Assembly: GCA_012522475.1 (NCBI GenBank)
Contig: JAAYKH010000005.1
Location: forward strand, 1-45,354
Direction: 5' to 3'
Origin: Chloroflexota bacterium
GTDB taxonomy: Bacteria > Chloroflexota > Anaerolineae > Anaerolineales > Anaerolineaceae
DNA: 45,354 nucleotides
Part shown: one piece after another, positions 23,641-31,579 of the stretch
Numbering within the stretch: position 1 is the first letter of the stretch
Layout: each line of letters begins with the position of its first letter
The notes under the pieces: generated by a model
Database searches by the model: none
The model's input: only the letters and a program-made list of their open reading frames with translations
What the model was told of the DNA's origin: nothing
Translations under genes and position numbers: made by a program

Positions 23641-24462
23641 ATGACGGAGACCCTCATTCACCCCCCCAGCAGGCGCCCTATTGTACACCTGATTTACGCC
23701 CAAGATCGGTTGCCCGCCCCCAACAAAACGGCCTTGCAGCGCTGCCTTGGCAACAGCGGCGCTGAAAACGGGTCGCCGGGCGGCGTGGATTGGGCGCAAC
23801 AGGATCCCCAGAAACACGTCGGCAGGGTCACCTTTGCAGGTCACCAGTTGCACATTGCCGGTCTGCCCATCCCCCTGCCGTGTGAAATCATCGATCACAC
23901 CGTGATGGTTTCACCCTGGTCGGGGCAGATCAAAGCTGCCATGCGCCAGCACCGGGCCCACATCAGCCTGGTTTACGCTCAGGGCAGCCCGAACCCCATC
24001 GAGCAGATGGTCGCCCTTTACAGCCTGGCCTGCGCTTTTTCGAATGAAGACCTGTTGGGGGTTGTCAACGCCAATGCCTGGACCGCCCATCCCCCGGCTG
24101 ATTTTCTGGAACCCGCCCAGATTGCCAGTTATCGCCGCGACATCCCTTTCAACCTGTGGTTTGGGTATGTGCGTTTTTTCACCGATGCACAAACTTTCTG
24201 GCTGGCGACCAAGGGGCACCACATCTTCGATGTTCCCGACCTGGCCTACCAGGTTGACCCGGACGAAGACCCGGATGAGGTCATCCGCCTGTTTATGAAT
24301 GTCTTTCATTATTTATATGAACAGGATGTATTTGTGACTGCCGGGGATACGCTCGAGATCAGCGGTACAGGGCAAACCCTGGTCTTTGCAGAAGTAACTG
24401 AACTGGAAGATGTATTGATGGGCCCTTCCGGCACCCTGGTTTTAAAGAAGGCCGTTACTTAA
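23641..24462 (+). CDS. DUF4261-like protein of unknown function
   Basis: 273 residues, soluble. The first part (IVHLIYAQDRLPAP) is followed by a core with AHISLVYAQGSPNPIEQMVA and LLGVVNANAWT, then a C-terminal strand region (FWLATKGHHIFDVPDLAYQ) and an acidic stretch. This order resembles DUF4261 proteins, whose role is not known. No catalytic motif is visible. The ribosome site is weak (GGA). Its stop codon overlaps by 4 bp the end of the convergent phosphatase gene. Confidence 0.65.
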   Translation: MTETLIHPPSRRPIVHLIYAQDRLPAPNKTALQRCLGNSGAENGSPGGVDWAQQDPQKHVGRVTFAGHQLHIAGLPIPLPCEIIDHTVMVSPWSGQIKAAMRQHRAHISLVYAQGSPNPIEQMVALYSLACAFSNEDLLGVVNANAWTAHPPADFLEPAQIASYRRDIPFNLWFGYVRFFTDAQTFWLATKGHHIFDVPDLAYQVDPDEDPDEVIRLFMNVFHYLYEQDVFVTAGDTLEISGTGQTLVFAEVTELEDVLMGPSGTLVLKKAVT

Positions 24463-24971
24463 TTTCCAACCCTGTTGAAATCGAGTACGAATTGATACTG
24501 CAGTCCATTTTCAACCGCGGTGGGGATGAATTGACGCACCCAGGCAATTGCATCTTCCGCGGCAAGCTTAAAAACCACGCTCGCCAGGCTGGCGGTTAGA
24601 ATCCCGGTGCGGCCGATGCCGGCATGGCAGTGAATCGCGACGGTCTGTCCCGCCCGGGCGGCTGCCAGGGTCCCCTCCAGCGCGGCTTGCAACACCTCGG
24701 GCTGGAACACGCCAAAATCGGGCGCGGGCGCATGGATGACCGCATAGCCAAGCTGACGGTAATGGGCAAGCAGATCCTGCCCGGTCAACCTATACAACTC
24801 CTCGGTTTCATTCAACACGACAATGGTATCTACACCGTGCCGGGCAAAGGCCGGCAAAATTTGCCCCCGCGGGTCAAACATGGGGCTGAAGGGCAGGGGA
24901 CTGCGGTAGATCCTTCCTGCCAGGTTGTAGGGGAGTTCAATCAACCCCGGGTGAATCATCGGTGTCTTCAA
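24459..24971 (-). CDS. Dual-specificity/tyrosine phosphatase-like protein
   Basis: 170 residues with the phosphatase signature HCHAGIGRTG (His114, catalytic Cys115, Arg121). Asp85 in APAPDFG is well placed as the general acid. The small size and the DTIVVLNET strand fit the dual-specificity or cyclin-phosphatase fold. The start is TTG at 24971, supported by GAGGT 7 bases upstream; an ATG at 24959 is too far from that site. Substrates could be phosphoproteins, phosphoinositides or nucleotides; the sequence does not decide. Confidence 0.85.
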   Translation of the reverse strand: MKTPMIHPGLIELPYNLAGRIYRSPLPFSPMFDPRGQILPAFARHGVDTIVVLNETEELYRLTGQDLLAHYRQLGYAVIHAPAPDFGVFQPEVLQAALEGTLAAARAGQTVAIHCHAGIGRTGILTASLASVVFKLAAEDAIAWVRQFIPTAVENGLQYQFVLDFNRVGN

Positions 24972-25122
24972 GGTTTACCTCATCGGCAATCATCTAAAAC
25001 CAGAGCGCGGTTGGCTCCAGGTGCAATCAACTTGCTCAGAACATATTATACGCGCTGCAACACCAAGTAGAGGGCTTTTCACCGGTGGCTATCAACTGTG
25101 TCAACAGCGCCGTTAGCGCTTG

Positions 25123-25139
25123 TGTTTATTAAATAAACA
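25123..25139. promoter_or_regulatory. Palindromic candidate operator before the ferredoxin gene
   Basis: A perfect 17-bp palindrome, TGTTTATT-A-AATAAACA, just upstream of the -35 region of the ferredoxin promoter. A second short inverted repeat, AGCGC-cgtta-GCGCT, precedes it (25106-25120). The 7-1-7 layout is like that of Fur-family sites, but the bases are not the Fur consensus. Confidence 0.4.
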
Positions 25140-25161
25140 TACTGGTTATTAAATCAGCTTG

Positions 25162-25170
25162 TGGTATAAT
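25162..25170 (+). promoter_or_regulatory. Extended -10 promoter of the ferredoxin gene
   Basis: TGGTATAAT, an extended -10 box with a perfect TATAAT (25165-25170). The -35 region is poor, as is common with extended -10 promoters. The untranslated leader would be about 85 bases. Confidence 0.6.
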
Positions 25171-25261
25171 TTCGCTGGATTAAATCCGAGTGTACTTTAC
25201 AAACGGGGTTGAAAGCACGCCCGTTAAAAATAAAAACTAACCATTTATTAGGAGATAACCG

Positions 25262-25456
25262 ATGAGAGTTAAAGTAGATCCAGATCTGTGCTTAGGCTGC
25301 GGTATTTGTGAAGGGATCGTTCCCGAGGTCTTCAGTATGGCCAATGAGCCTTACGCTGAGGTTCTGCTCGACCCCGTTCCGGAAGAGTATCAGGACGCCG
25401 TCCGGGAAGCAGTGGAAGAATGCCCGGAAGAAGCTATTATCATCATTGAAGAGTAG
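25262..25456 (+). CDS. Single-cluster [4Fe-4S] ferredoxin
   Basis: 64 residues. Cys10, Cys13 and Cys16 (CLGCGIC) and Cys54 (ECPEEAI) bind one [4Fe-4S] cluster; the second cluster motif of clostridial ferredoxins is missing. The very acidic surface is typical of a soluble one-electron carrier. TAGGAG lies 8 bases before the ATG. It is a single-gene unit with its own promoter and terminator, so its redox partners are elsewhere. Confidence 0.93.
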   Translation: MRVKVDPDLCLGCGICEGIVPEVFSMANEPYAEVLLDPVPEEYQDAVREAVEECPEEAIIIIEE

Positions 25457-25481
25457 TTAAACAACCCAGCATGAATAAGCC

Positions 25482-25517
25482 AGAGGCTGCACCACCGGTG
25501 ACAGCCTCTTTGGTTTT
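25482..25517 (+). terminator. Terminator of the ferredoxin gene
   Basis: Stem AGAGGCTG / CAGCCTCT (25482-25489 and 25502-25509) with a 12-base loop, followed by TTGGTTTT. Confidence 0.75.
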
Positions 25518-25596
25518 AATTCAGGCCATTGTCACAGGTGCTTTGAACCTGCTGCGCCTGAAAAACCACACGATGGGCAGCTTACGATCTACTGTT

Positions 25597-26001
25597 TCAT
25601 AATTCAGGTCTGAACAGGCCCAAAGCCACAGCCCGGGCCACCAGCTGCTGGATATTGTGCGCATCCAGACGAGCTTTCATGCTCGCGACATAGCCGCGCA
25701 CCGTGCGCGGCCGCAAACCCAATCGCAGCGCGATCTCGGCGGTGGTAAGCCCGTCCCCCAGGAGGACCAGCACCTGGTATTCACGCCGGCTAAGTTTGGG
25801 CAGCTCGTCTTCCGGCGGCGGCGCAGACTGGGTTACAACCACCACCTCGCCCTGCTGCCGAGCGAATAAAGGCCCCGTTTCATTGGGGAGGTAAGCCTCC
25901 CACTGCCCACGGTTGATCGCGCTGATTATGCGCTCAGCCGGCGCATCCACCTCCAGCACGCCAAAGGTGTCCGGCGCTTTAATGATTAAAACTCTCGTCA
26001 T
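25597..26001 (-). CDS. LuxR-type HTH regulator without a receiver domain
   Basis: 134 residues. Residues about 70-130 are a LuxR/NarL DNA-binding domain (LSRREYQVLVLLGDGLTTAEIA, LRPRTVRGYVASMKARL). The first 65 residues are a small alpha/beta region that is neither a receiver nor an autoinducer domain. AGGAGG lies 8 bases before the ATG. Its promoter is excellent and holds a SOS-box-like palindrome between the -10 box and the gene, identical to the one before the phage-like run at 10.7 kb. That suggests DNA-damage control, or that this protein binds the palindrome itself. Function as a DNA-binding regulator is likely; its targets are inferred. Confidence 0.88.
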   Translation of the reverse strand: MTRVLIIKAPDTFGVLEVDAPAERIISAINRGQWEAYLPNETGPLFARQQGEVVVVTQSAPPPEDELPKLSRREYQVLVLLGDGLTTAEIALRLGLRPRTVRGYVASMKARLDAHNIQQLVARAVALGLFRPEL

Positions 26002-26025
26002 CCAGGCATCCTCCTACGCTAAAAA

Positions 26026-26071
26026 TAGAACGTATGTTCTAATTCTACGCAATTAAGAGGCGCACTGTCAA
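26026..26071 (-). promoter_or_regulatory. Promoter with overlapping SOS-box palindrome
   Basis: On the minus strand TTGACA (26066-26071), an 18-bp spacer, and TAGAAT (26042-26047). Directly after the -10 box comes TAGAACATACGTTCTA (26026-26041), a perfect 16-bp palindrome of the GAAC-N4-GTTC type covering the expected transcription start. A repressor bound here would shut off the LuxR-type gene. Confidence 0.75.
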
Positions 26072-26082
26072 GGGAGGAAAGC

Positions 26083-27300
26083 TTAAGAAATGGTGAAATT
26101 TTCTCCGGCCTGGTGCCGATTCAGGCGCCGGAAGGCCAGCACCGCCAGGGCGCCAATCAGCACGCCGCCCCACCAGGGCGCCCGCGGGCCGATCTGGTCG
26201 CTGATCAATCCTCCCAGCACCGGGCTGATCCCGGAGGCTACATTCCAGGTCAGGCCGTACAGGCTCATGTAGCGCCCGCGTTTATCAATGGGCGCCAGGT
26301 TGGCGGCATAGGCACTGGAGCGCGGCACCACCACCAGCTCCCCGACGGTCATGATGACCATGCCCAGCCAGAACCCCCAGAATCCATTTGAAAGCGCAAT
26401 CACCAGGGGTGCAAAGATGTAAAAACACGCGCCCCAGGTCATCACCTGCACTGATGAATAGGGTTTTGTAAAGCGGGTCACCAACACCTGAAACAAGACT
26501 ACCATCAAGGCGTTGGTCGTTGGCAGCCAGCCATACAACTGCTCACTGACCCCAAATTGCGTCTTCAGGTAAACCGACAGCAGCACCCACACCAGGGAAG
26601 CCGTCATGTGCACCAGGGTGAAGGCGCCCACCAAACCCATAAAAGGCCGGTCTTGCAGGGCATCCCAATAGCCGCGCAGCTGGTCCAACGGGTGCGCTTT
26701 TACGGTCACAGCTTCCTGAGGCAGCGTCTCACGAGCAAAGGCCAGCAGCGCCAGGCCATAGAGGATCAGTCCGGCTGCTGCGCCATACATTCCATAGCGA
26801 TACGTGCGTGCGAGCACAAACCCGCCCAGCGCCGGACCGACAGCCACACCAACGTTGTGCGCCATGCGTAAGAGGGCGTAGGCATCGGCCCGTTTAGCCG
26901 AGGGGAACAGGTCTGCCAGCATTGCATCGGAGCCGACGTTGTATAAAGGCGAAAACACACCGCTGGCCCCCAGGATCAGCGCGAAGGCCGCGTAACTGTT
27001 GGCCCGACTGAGGAGAATATAGCCCACCCCGGCGCCGAGCAAGCCCACCACCATGGCCCCCTTGCGCCCCATGCGGTCGATCACCGGCCCGGCCAGGATT
27101 GATGATACCAGGCCCGTACTGGCGCTGATTGTCATCAAACTGGCCACCGTCGCCAGGGGCAAAGCCAGGGTTTCGCTGGCGTAAATCATCAGGAACGGCC
27201 AAATCATCGTCGTTCCGATGGTGGAGAACATCTTTCCAAAAAACATCAACCAGAACTGCCCGGGGGTATTGACGTAATCGCGGCGCAAACGGGTGAGCAT
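26083..27300 (-). CDS. MFS transporter, drug/proton antiporter-like
   Basis: 405 residues with about 12 membrane helices. The loop 2-3 signature appears as GPVIDRMGRKGAMVVG and its repeat is seen in the second half around APIDKRGRYMSLYG. The central cytoplasmic loop follows helix 6 (AFARETLPQEAV). These features fit the DHA type of the major facilitator superfamily, which exports small molecules using the proton gradient. The substrate cannot be told. The start at 27300 gives a short N-terminal tail (MLTRLRRDYVNTPGQ) before helix 1. It is transcribed divergently from yvcK. Confidence 0.88.
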   Translation of the reverse strand: MLTRLRRDYVNTPGQFWLMFFGKMFSTIGTTMIWPFLMIYASETLALPLATVASLMTISASTGLVSSILAGPVIDRMGRKGAMVVGLLGAGVGYILLSRANSYAAFALILGASGVFSPLYNVGSDAMLADLFPSAKRADAYALLRMAHNVGVAVGPALGGFVLARTYRYGMYGAAAGLILYGLALLAFARETLPQEAVTVKAHPLDQLRGYWDALQDRPFMGLVGAFTLVHMTASLVWVLLSVYLKTQFGVSEQLYGWLPTTNALMVVLFQVLVTRFTKPYSSVQVMTWGACFYIFAPLVIALSNGFWGFWLGMVIMTVGELVVVPRSSAYAANLAPIDKRGRYMSLYGLTWNVASGISPVLGGLISDQIGPRAPWWGGVLIGALAVLAFRRLNRHQAGENFTIS

Positions 27301-27438
27301 GCGGGCTATTATAACCGCTTCTACGCGTCATTCATCGGTGAAAGGTGACCCTGTTCACGATTTTATTGATGCCCACGCACTGCATGCATAGCACAAGTTG
27401 CGTTTTATCCACCCCGGATTCTTACGCTTTTCTTCTTA

Positions 27439-27467
27439 TTGACGCCCCAATCATTACCTGCTATTAT
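27439..27467 (+). promoter_or_regulatory. yvcK promoter, predicting a leaderless mRNA
   Basis: TTGACG (27439-27444), a 17-bp spacer, and TATTAT (27462-27467). The ATG of the gene begins at 27477, only 9 bases after the -10 box, so transcription should start at or within about 3 bases of the start codon. No Shine-Dalgarno sequence precedes the ATG. Confidence 0.65.
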
Positions 27468-27476
27468 CTTATTGTT

Positions 27477-28805
27477 ATGCAAGAACGAAAACAAAGTATT
27501 TTTACCCGCTTCTGGGCCTATTTGCGGCGAGAAGCGCAATGGTTTCGGCCCGGGCTGGGTTACAAGCGCTGGTTGCTGCTCGTGTTGCTGGGGACGACCC
27601 TGTTAGGGTTGGGGTTGGCGCTGATCATCCTGGACATCTATCACCATGCGCCTGACAACTGGTTAATCCCCATCCTGGCGTGGCTTTCGCTGCGCTTTTT
27701 AGATCGCCCAATACGGGTGATTGTTTTTGGCGGCATTGGCGTGATCATGGTATTAATCGGTGTTTGGGGCGCTAATCAATCCTTGTTAAAGCCCTTTGTT
27801 CAGCCCGGTAAATCGTTGATTGATACGCTGGACTCCTTCAGGCGCCGCGACCGCGGGCCGCGGGTTGTGGTGCTGGGCGGCGGGCACGGCCTGGCGTCGC
27901 TTTTGCGGGGGCTTAAAGCTCACACACGCAACATCACGGCGATTGTCACCGTGGCCGATGATGGCGGGTCCTCCGGGGAGCTGCGCCGGAACGTTGGCAT
28001 CCTTCCACCGGGCGATATCCGGCACTGCCTGGCGGCGTTGAGCGATGATGAGGACTTGTTAACGCAGGTGTTCCAATATCGCTTTGCCACAGGGGCGGGG
28101 CTGGAGGGGCATTCCCTGGGCAATCTGTTCATCACGGCATTGACCGAGATCACCGGCAGCTTTGAATCTGCGGTGGCAGAATCCGGACGGGTTTTGGCTG
28201 TGCACGGTCAGGTGCTGCCCTCCACGCTAACCGACATTCGCTTGCTGGCCGATATTGTGGACGATGAAGGAAATACCCGCAACGTCTCCGGGGAAACCCA
28301 GATACGGGAAACACAGGGGGCGATCAAACGCCTGTGGCTGGACCCAACCAACACGCCAGCATTTCCACCGGCAATTTCAGCGGTGCTCAGTGCCGATCTG
28401 ATCATTATTGGTCCGGGCAGCCTGTTCACCAGTTTGCTGCCAAACCTCCTGGTGCGAGACCTGGCAGAAGCTGTGCGCGTCAGCCATGCACTGAAGTTCT
28501 TCATCTGCAATGTGGCCACAGAACGCGGCGAGACTGATGAATTCAACTGCCTGGATCATGTGCAGACGCTGGAAAAGCACGTTGGCGCAAATTTGTTCGA
28601 CCTGGTGATCTGCAACAACCATTTCGAGGGTGATTTGGGGGAAAATGTCCAATGGGTCAGGGTCAATGATGAATTGCTTGAGCACACCTCGGTGTATTGC
28701 GCCGATTTGATTGACCCGGAATACCCCTGGCGGCACAACTCAAAACGCCTTTCCAAAACAGTGATGAACCTGTTCTACGAGCGGACCGGGCCCTTACCCG
28801 GCTGA
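27477..28805 (+). CDS. yvcK: YvcK/CofD-like protein with N-terminal membrane segment
   Basis: 442 residues from the ATG at 27477. Residues about 20-100 hold two or three hydrophobic helices (LLLVLLGTTLLGLGLALIIL, VIVFGGIGVIMVLIGVWG). The rest is a CofD-fold nucleotide-sugar-binding domain: VVVLGGGHGLASLLRGL, TVADDGGSSGELR, LPPGDIRHCLAAL, GHSLGNLF and GPGSLFTSLLPNLL. B. subtilis YvcK is needed for growth on gluconeogenic carbon and normal cell-wall synthesis and binds UDP-sugars; its enzyme activity is not settled. The membrane part is absent from the B. subtilis protein. It is followed by gap and pgk, which fits a link to central carbon metabolism. Confidence 0.88.
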   Translation: MQERKQSIFTRFWAYLRREAQWFRPGLGYKRWLLLVLLGTTLLGLGLALIILDIYHHAPDNWLIPILAWLSLRFLDRPIRVIVFGGIGVIMVLIGVWGANQSLLKPFVQPGKSLIDTLDSFRRRDRGPRVVVLGGGHGLASLLRGLKAHTRNITAIVTVADDGGSSGELRRNVGILPPGDIRHCLAALSDDEDLLTQVFQYRFATGAGLEGHSLGNLFITALTEITGSFESAVAESGRVLAVHGQVLPSTLTDIRLLADIVDDEGNTRNVSGETQIRETQGAIKRLWLDPTNTPAFPPAISAVLSADLIIIGPGSLFTSLLPNLLVRDLAEAVRVSHALKFFICNVATERGETDEFNCLDHVQTLEKHVGANLFDLVICNNHFEGDLGENVQWVRVNDELLEHTSVYCADLIDPEYPWRHNSKRLSKTVMNLFYERTGPLPG

Positions 28806-28830
28806 ACAGGGGCCGACTTTCTCGTTTCAA

Positions 28831-28859
28831 TTGTAAATCCCTGTACATCGGGGTAAAAT
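28831..28859 (+). promoter_or_regulatory. gap promoter
   Basis: TTGTAA (28831-28836), a 17-bp spacer, and TAAAAT (28854-28859), 38 bp before the start codon of gap. Confidence 0.65.
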
Positions 28860-28897
28860 AAGCAAGATAAAAAACCTATTCTAAGGAGGCTAGAATT

Positions 28898-29929
28898 ATG
28901 GCAACACGTGTTGGTATTAACGGTTTCGGTCGCATCGGCCGTCAGGTCTTGAAGGCTATTCGTGAACGTCATCCCGATGAACTTGAAGTGGTAGCAATTA
29001 ACGACCTGTTCGATGCGAAAACAAATGCGCATCTGTTTAAATATGACTCGAACTATGGTATTTATGATGGTACCGTTGAGGTTAAAGATGGTAACCTGGT
29101 CGTTGATGGCGATGTCATCAAGGTTATGGCGGAAAGAAATCCTTACGACCTCCCCTGGTCGGACCTGAAAGTGGATATTGTGATTGACGGCACCGGCATT
29201 TTCCGCGATGGAAAAGGCACCCCGGAGAAGCCCGGCGCGAACGCCCATATTGATGGCGGCGGCGCCAAAAAAGTGATCATCACTGCCCCGGCTTCGAATG
29301 AAGATCTGACCGTTGTTCTGGGTGTGAATGGCGATTGGTACGACACTGAAAAGCACCACATCGTTTCAAACGCGTCCTGCACCACCAACTGCCTGGCTCC
29401 CGCAGCCAAGGTTGTGCATGAGAATTTCACCATCAAACGTGGCCTGATGACCACCATCCACGCCTACACCAATGACCAGCGCATCCTGGATGTGGCGCAC
29501 AGCGACCCGCGACGTGCGCGTGCAGCAGCGCTGAACATCATCCCGACCACCACCGGCGCAGCCCGGGCACTCGCCCTGGTGATCCCCGACCTGAAGGGTA
29601 AATTTGATGGCTATTCACTGCGCGTGCCGACCCCCACGGTCTCAGTGGTTGACTTCGTGGCCGAGGTTGAAAAACCCACGACCGCTGAAGAACTTAACGG
29701 GCTGTTCAAAGAAGCTGCAGCCGGCGAACTGAAGGGCATTTTAGACTTTTCAATGGAGCCCCTGGTTTCTGTGGATTTGAAGGGCAATCCTTTTTCCTCG
29801 ATCATCGATGGGCAGATGACCGTTGTTTTAGATGACACCTTCGTTAAGGTCGTCGCCTGGTATGACAACGAATGGGGTTACTCCTGCCGGACGGCAGACC
29901 TGGCTGCCTACATGGCGAAGACGCTGTAA
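28898..29929 (+). CDS. gap: Glyceraldehyde-3-phosphate dehydrogenase
   Basis: 343 residues. The NAD-binding start [16 protein letters not shown], the catalytic Cys in [11 protein letters not shown] and the late [11 protein letters not shown] are all present, as is the [11 protein letters not shown] segment. The enzyme oxidises glyceraldehyde 3-phosphate to 1,3-bisphosphoglycerate with NAD(P) and phosphate. AAGGAGG lies 8 bases before the ATG. pgk, for the next reaction, follows after an 89-bp gap that holds a terminator-like hairpin. Length and motifs are normal. Confidence 0.97.
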   Translation: MATRVGINGFGRIGRQVLKAIRERHPDELEVVAINDLFDAKTNAHLFKYDSNYGIYDGTVEVKDGNLVVDGDVIKVMAERNPYDLPWSDLKVDIVIDGTGIFRDGKGTPEKPGANAHIDGGGAKKVIITAPASNEDLTVVLGVNGDWYDTEKHHIVSNASCTTNCLAPAAKVVHENFTIKRGLMTTIHAYTNDQRILDVAHSDPRRARAAALNIIPTTTGAARALALVIPDLKGKFDGYSLRVPTPTVSVVDFVAEVEKPTTAEELNGLFKEAAAGELKGILDFSMEPLVSVDLKGNPFSSIIDGQMTVVLDDTFVKVVAWYDNEWGYSCRTADLAAYMAKTL

Positions 29930-29964
29930 TCCTCAATGTTAACGGATTAAAACATAAAATGCTT

Positions 29965-29999
29965 AATGCGTGCTAAATCAGCCCATTACGCATTTTTTT
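29965..29999 (+). terminator. Terminator-like hairpin between gap and pgk
   Basis: A 7-bp stem AATGCGT / ACGCATT (29965-29971 and 29988-29994) with a 16-base loop, followed by a T-run to 29999, directly before the pgk ribosome site. The stem is weak enough to allow read-through. Confidence 0.5.
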
Positions 30000-30018
30000 G
30001 AAAGGAGAATGACCGCAG

Positions 30019-31191
30019 ATGTTTAACAAAAAAATGGTGACAGACCTGGACGTCCAGGGTAAAAAAGTGCTCGTGCGGGTGGATTTTAACGTTCCTTTAG
30101 CAGAAGGAAAAGTGGCCGACGATTCCCGTATTCGGGCAGCTTTGCCAACCATTCAATACCTGCTCGATCACGGCGCTGCTGTAATCCTGTGTTCGCACCT
30201 GGGACGTCCCAAGGGCGTGGACCCGGTCTTCAGCCTGCGGCCGGTGGCCGAGTATCTGGGGACATTAATTGACGCACCGGTGGCTTTCGCCGAGGATTGC
30301 ATAGGGGAGCCCGCGGCCAGCGCGGCGGCTGTCCTGCAGCCAGGCCAGGTGCTGGTGCTGGAAAACACCCGCTTCCATGACGGTGAAAAGAAAAACGACC
30401 CCGAAATGGCCAAACAGCTGGCGGCCCTGGCTGACCTGTATGTGAACGACGCTTTTGGTTCGGCGCACCGCGCCCATGCTTCAACCGCCGGTGTAGCTGA
30501 TTACCTGCCAGCCGCGGCGGGCTTCTTGCTGGAAAAAGAGATTAAATACCTGGGCAATGCCATCGCAGACCCTGCACGACCTTTCGTTACCATCCTGGGC
30601 GGCGCAAAAGTCAGCGATAAGATCGGTGTCATCGAAAACCTGCTGGATAAATCGGATCGCATCCTGATTGGCGGCGGTATGGCCAACACCTTCTTCAAAG
30701 CCCAGGGCTATGCGATGGCTGATTCCTTGGTGGAAGAAGATGCTGTGGATACGGCCAGGGCGCTGTTGAAAAAGGCCGGCGAGAAACTGATTTTGCCGGT
30801 GGATATGGTGATTGCCGATGCTTTTTCCGCTGATGCAGCCGACAGGACTGTGGACGCAGGCCCTGTACCCGAGGGCTGGCGGGCGCTGGATATCGGCCCG
30901 CGTACCGTGGATGCCTTTGGCACGGTCATCGCCGGCGCTGGCACTGTGGTCTGGAACGGGCCCATGGGTGTGTTTGAGTTTGATAAATTTTCCAAAGGCA
31001 CCTTTGCCATCGCCAAAGCGGTGGCCAAAAGCGGCGCCACCAGCATCATCGGTGGCGGTGATTCGATTGCCGCGATTAATAAATCGGGCCTGGAAGATAG
31101 GATTACCCATATTTCCACGGGCGGCGGCGCCTCGCTGGAAATGCTCGAGGGGAAGGTGCTGCCCGGCCTGGCTGCGCTTGATGAGCGTTAG
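30019..31191 (+). CDS. pgk: Phosphoglycerate kinase
   Basis: 390 residues. RVDFNVPL near the N-terminus, [24 protein letters not shown] and the hinge region leading to [12 protein letters not shown] are characteristic; the nucleotide loop GGGDSIAAI and the terminal [12 protein letters not shown] are present. It transfers phosphate from 1,3-bisphosphoglycerate to ADP. AAAGGAG lies 11 bases before the ATG at 30019. An ATG at 30009 out of frame encodes only five codons (MTADV) and is probably not used. It ends before a strong terminator. Confidence 0.97.
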   Translation: MFNKKMVTDLDVQGKKVLVRVDFNVPLAEGKVADDSRIRAALPTIQYLLDHGAAVILCSHLGRPKGVDPVFSLRPVAEYLGTLIDAPVAFAEDCIGEPAASAAAVLQPGQVLVLENTRFHDGEKKNDPEMAKQLAALADLYVNDAFGSAHRAHASTAGVADYLPAAAGFLLEKEIKYLGNAIADPARPFVTILGGAKVSDKIGVIENLLDKSDRILIGGGMANTFFKAQGYAMADSLVEEDAVDTARALLKKAGEKLILPVDMVIADAFSADAADRTVDAGPVPEGWRALDIGPRTVDAFGTVIAGAGTVVWNGPMGVFEFDKFSKGTFAIAKAVAKSGATSIIGGGDSIAAINKSGLEDRITHISTGGGASLEMLEGKVLPGLAALDER

Positions 31192-31214
31192 GATGGGTTA
31201 ATAGTAGGAAGTAA

Positions 31215-31266
31215 GGAGTGGGAAAGCGGCATTTGGAGAATGCTGAATTGTCCCACTCCATTTTGT
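31215..31266 (+). terminator. Terminator after pgk
   Basis: A 9-bp perfect stem GGAGTGGGA / TCCCACTCC (31215-31223 and 31251-31259) closing a loop with an inner GCATT/AATGC hairpin, then ATTTTGTTT. The following 250 bp up to the beta-helix promoter hold no gene that I can support. Confidence 0.75.
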
Positions 31267-31511
31267 TTCGGGGGTTTTATGACTGGCGACCTGCGCGACA
31301 AATTTTATTTCACCTGTGCGCGTAATTCATCCCCGTGTTAAGGGGTTGTGCAGCGTCTGAAACGAATGGGGGCCATCGGCCAGGGCTTTTTTGAGCACTA
31401 TGGGCGCGCGTGGTGACAGCCCGACCCGGACGCCCGGTAATGATCAGCAATGGGCGAGGGGGCGTAGAAACTGGGGAAAAGCGTCCTCAGCCTCAGAATG
31501 GGTGATATCAC

Positions 31512-31540
31512 TTGAAAATTATTCAATTATTTTGTATATT
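31512..31540 (+). promoter_or_regulatory. Promoter of the beta-helix protein gene
   Basis: TTGAAA (31512-31517), a 17-bp spacer, and TATATT (31535-31540), 39 bp before the start codon. Confidence 0.65.
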
Positions 31541-31579
31541 AGAAGAGTAATCAACATGATTTACCCAAGGAGATTGAAA

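Noticed and set aside
30009-30026. Five-codon leader peptide overlapping the pgk start
   Set aside because: The ATG at 30009 is only 1 base from the AAAGGAG site, too close for good initiation; it is probably chance.
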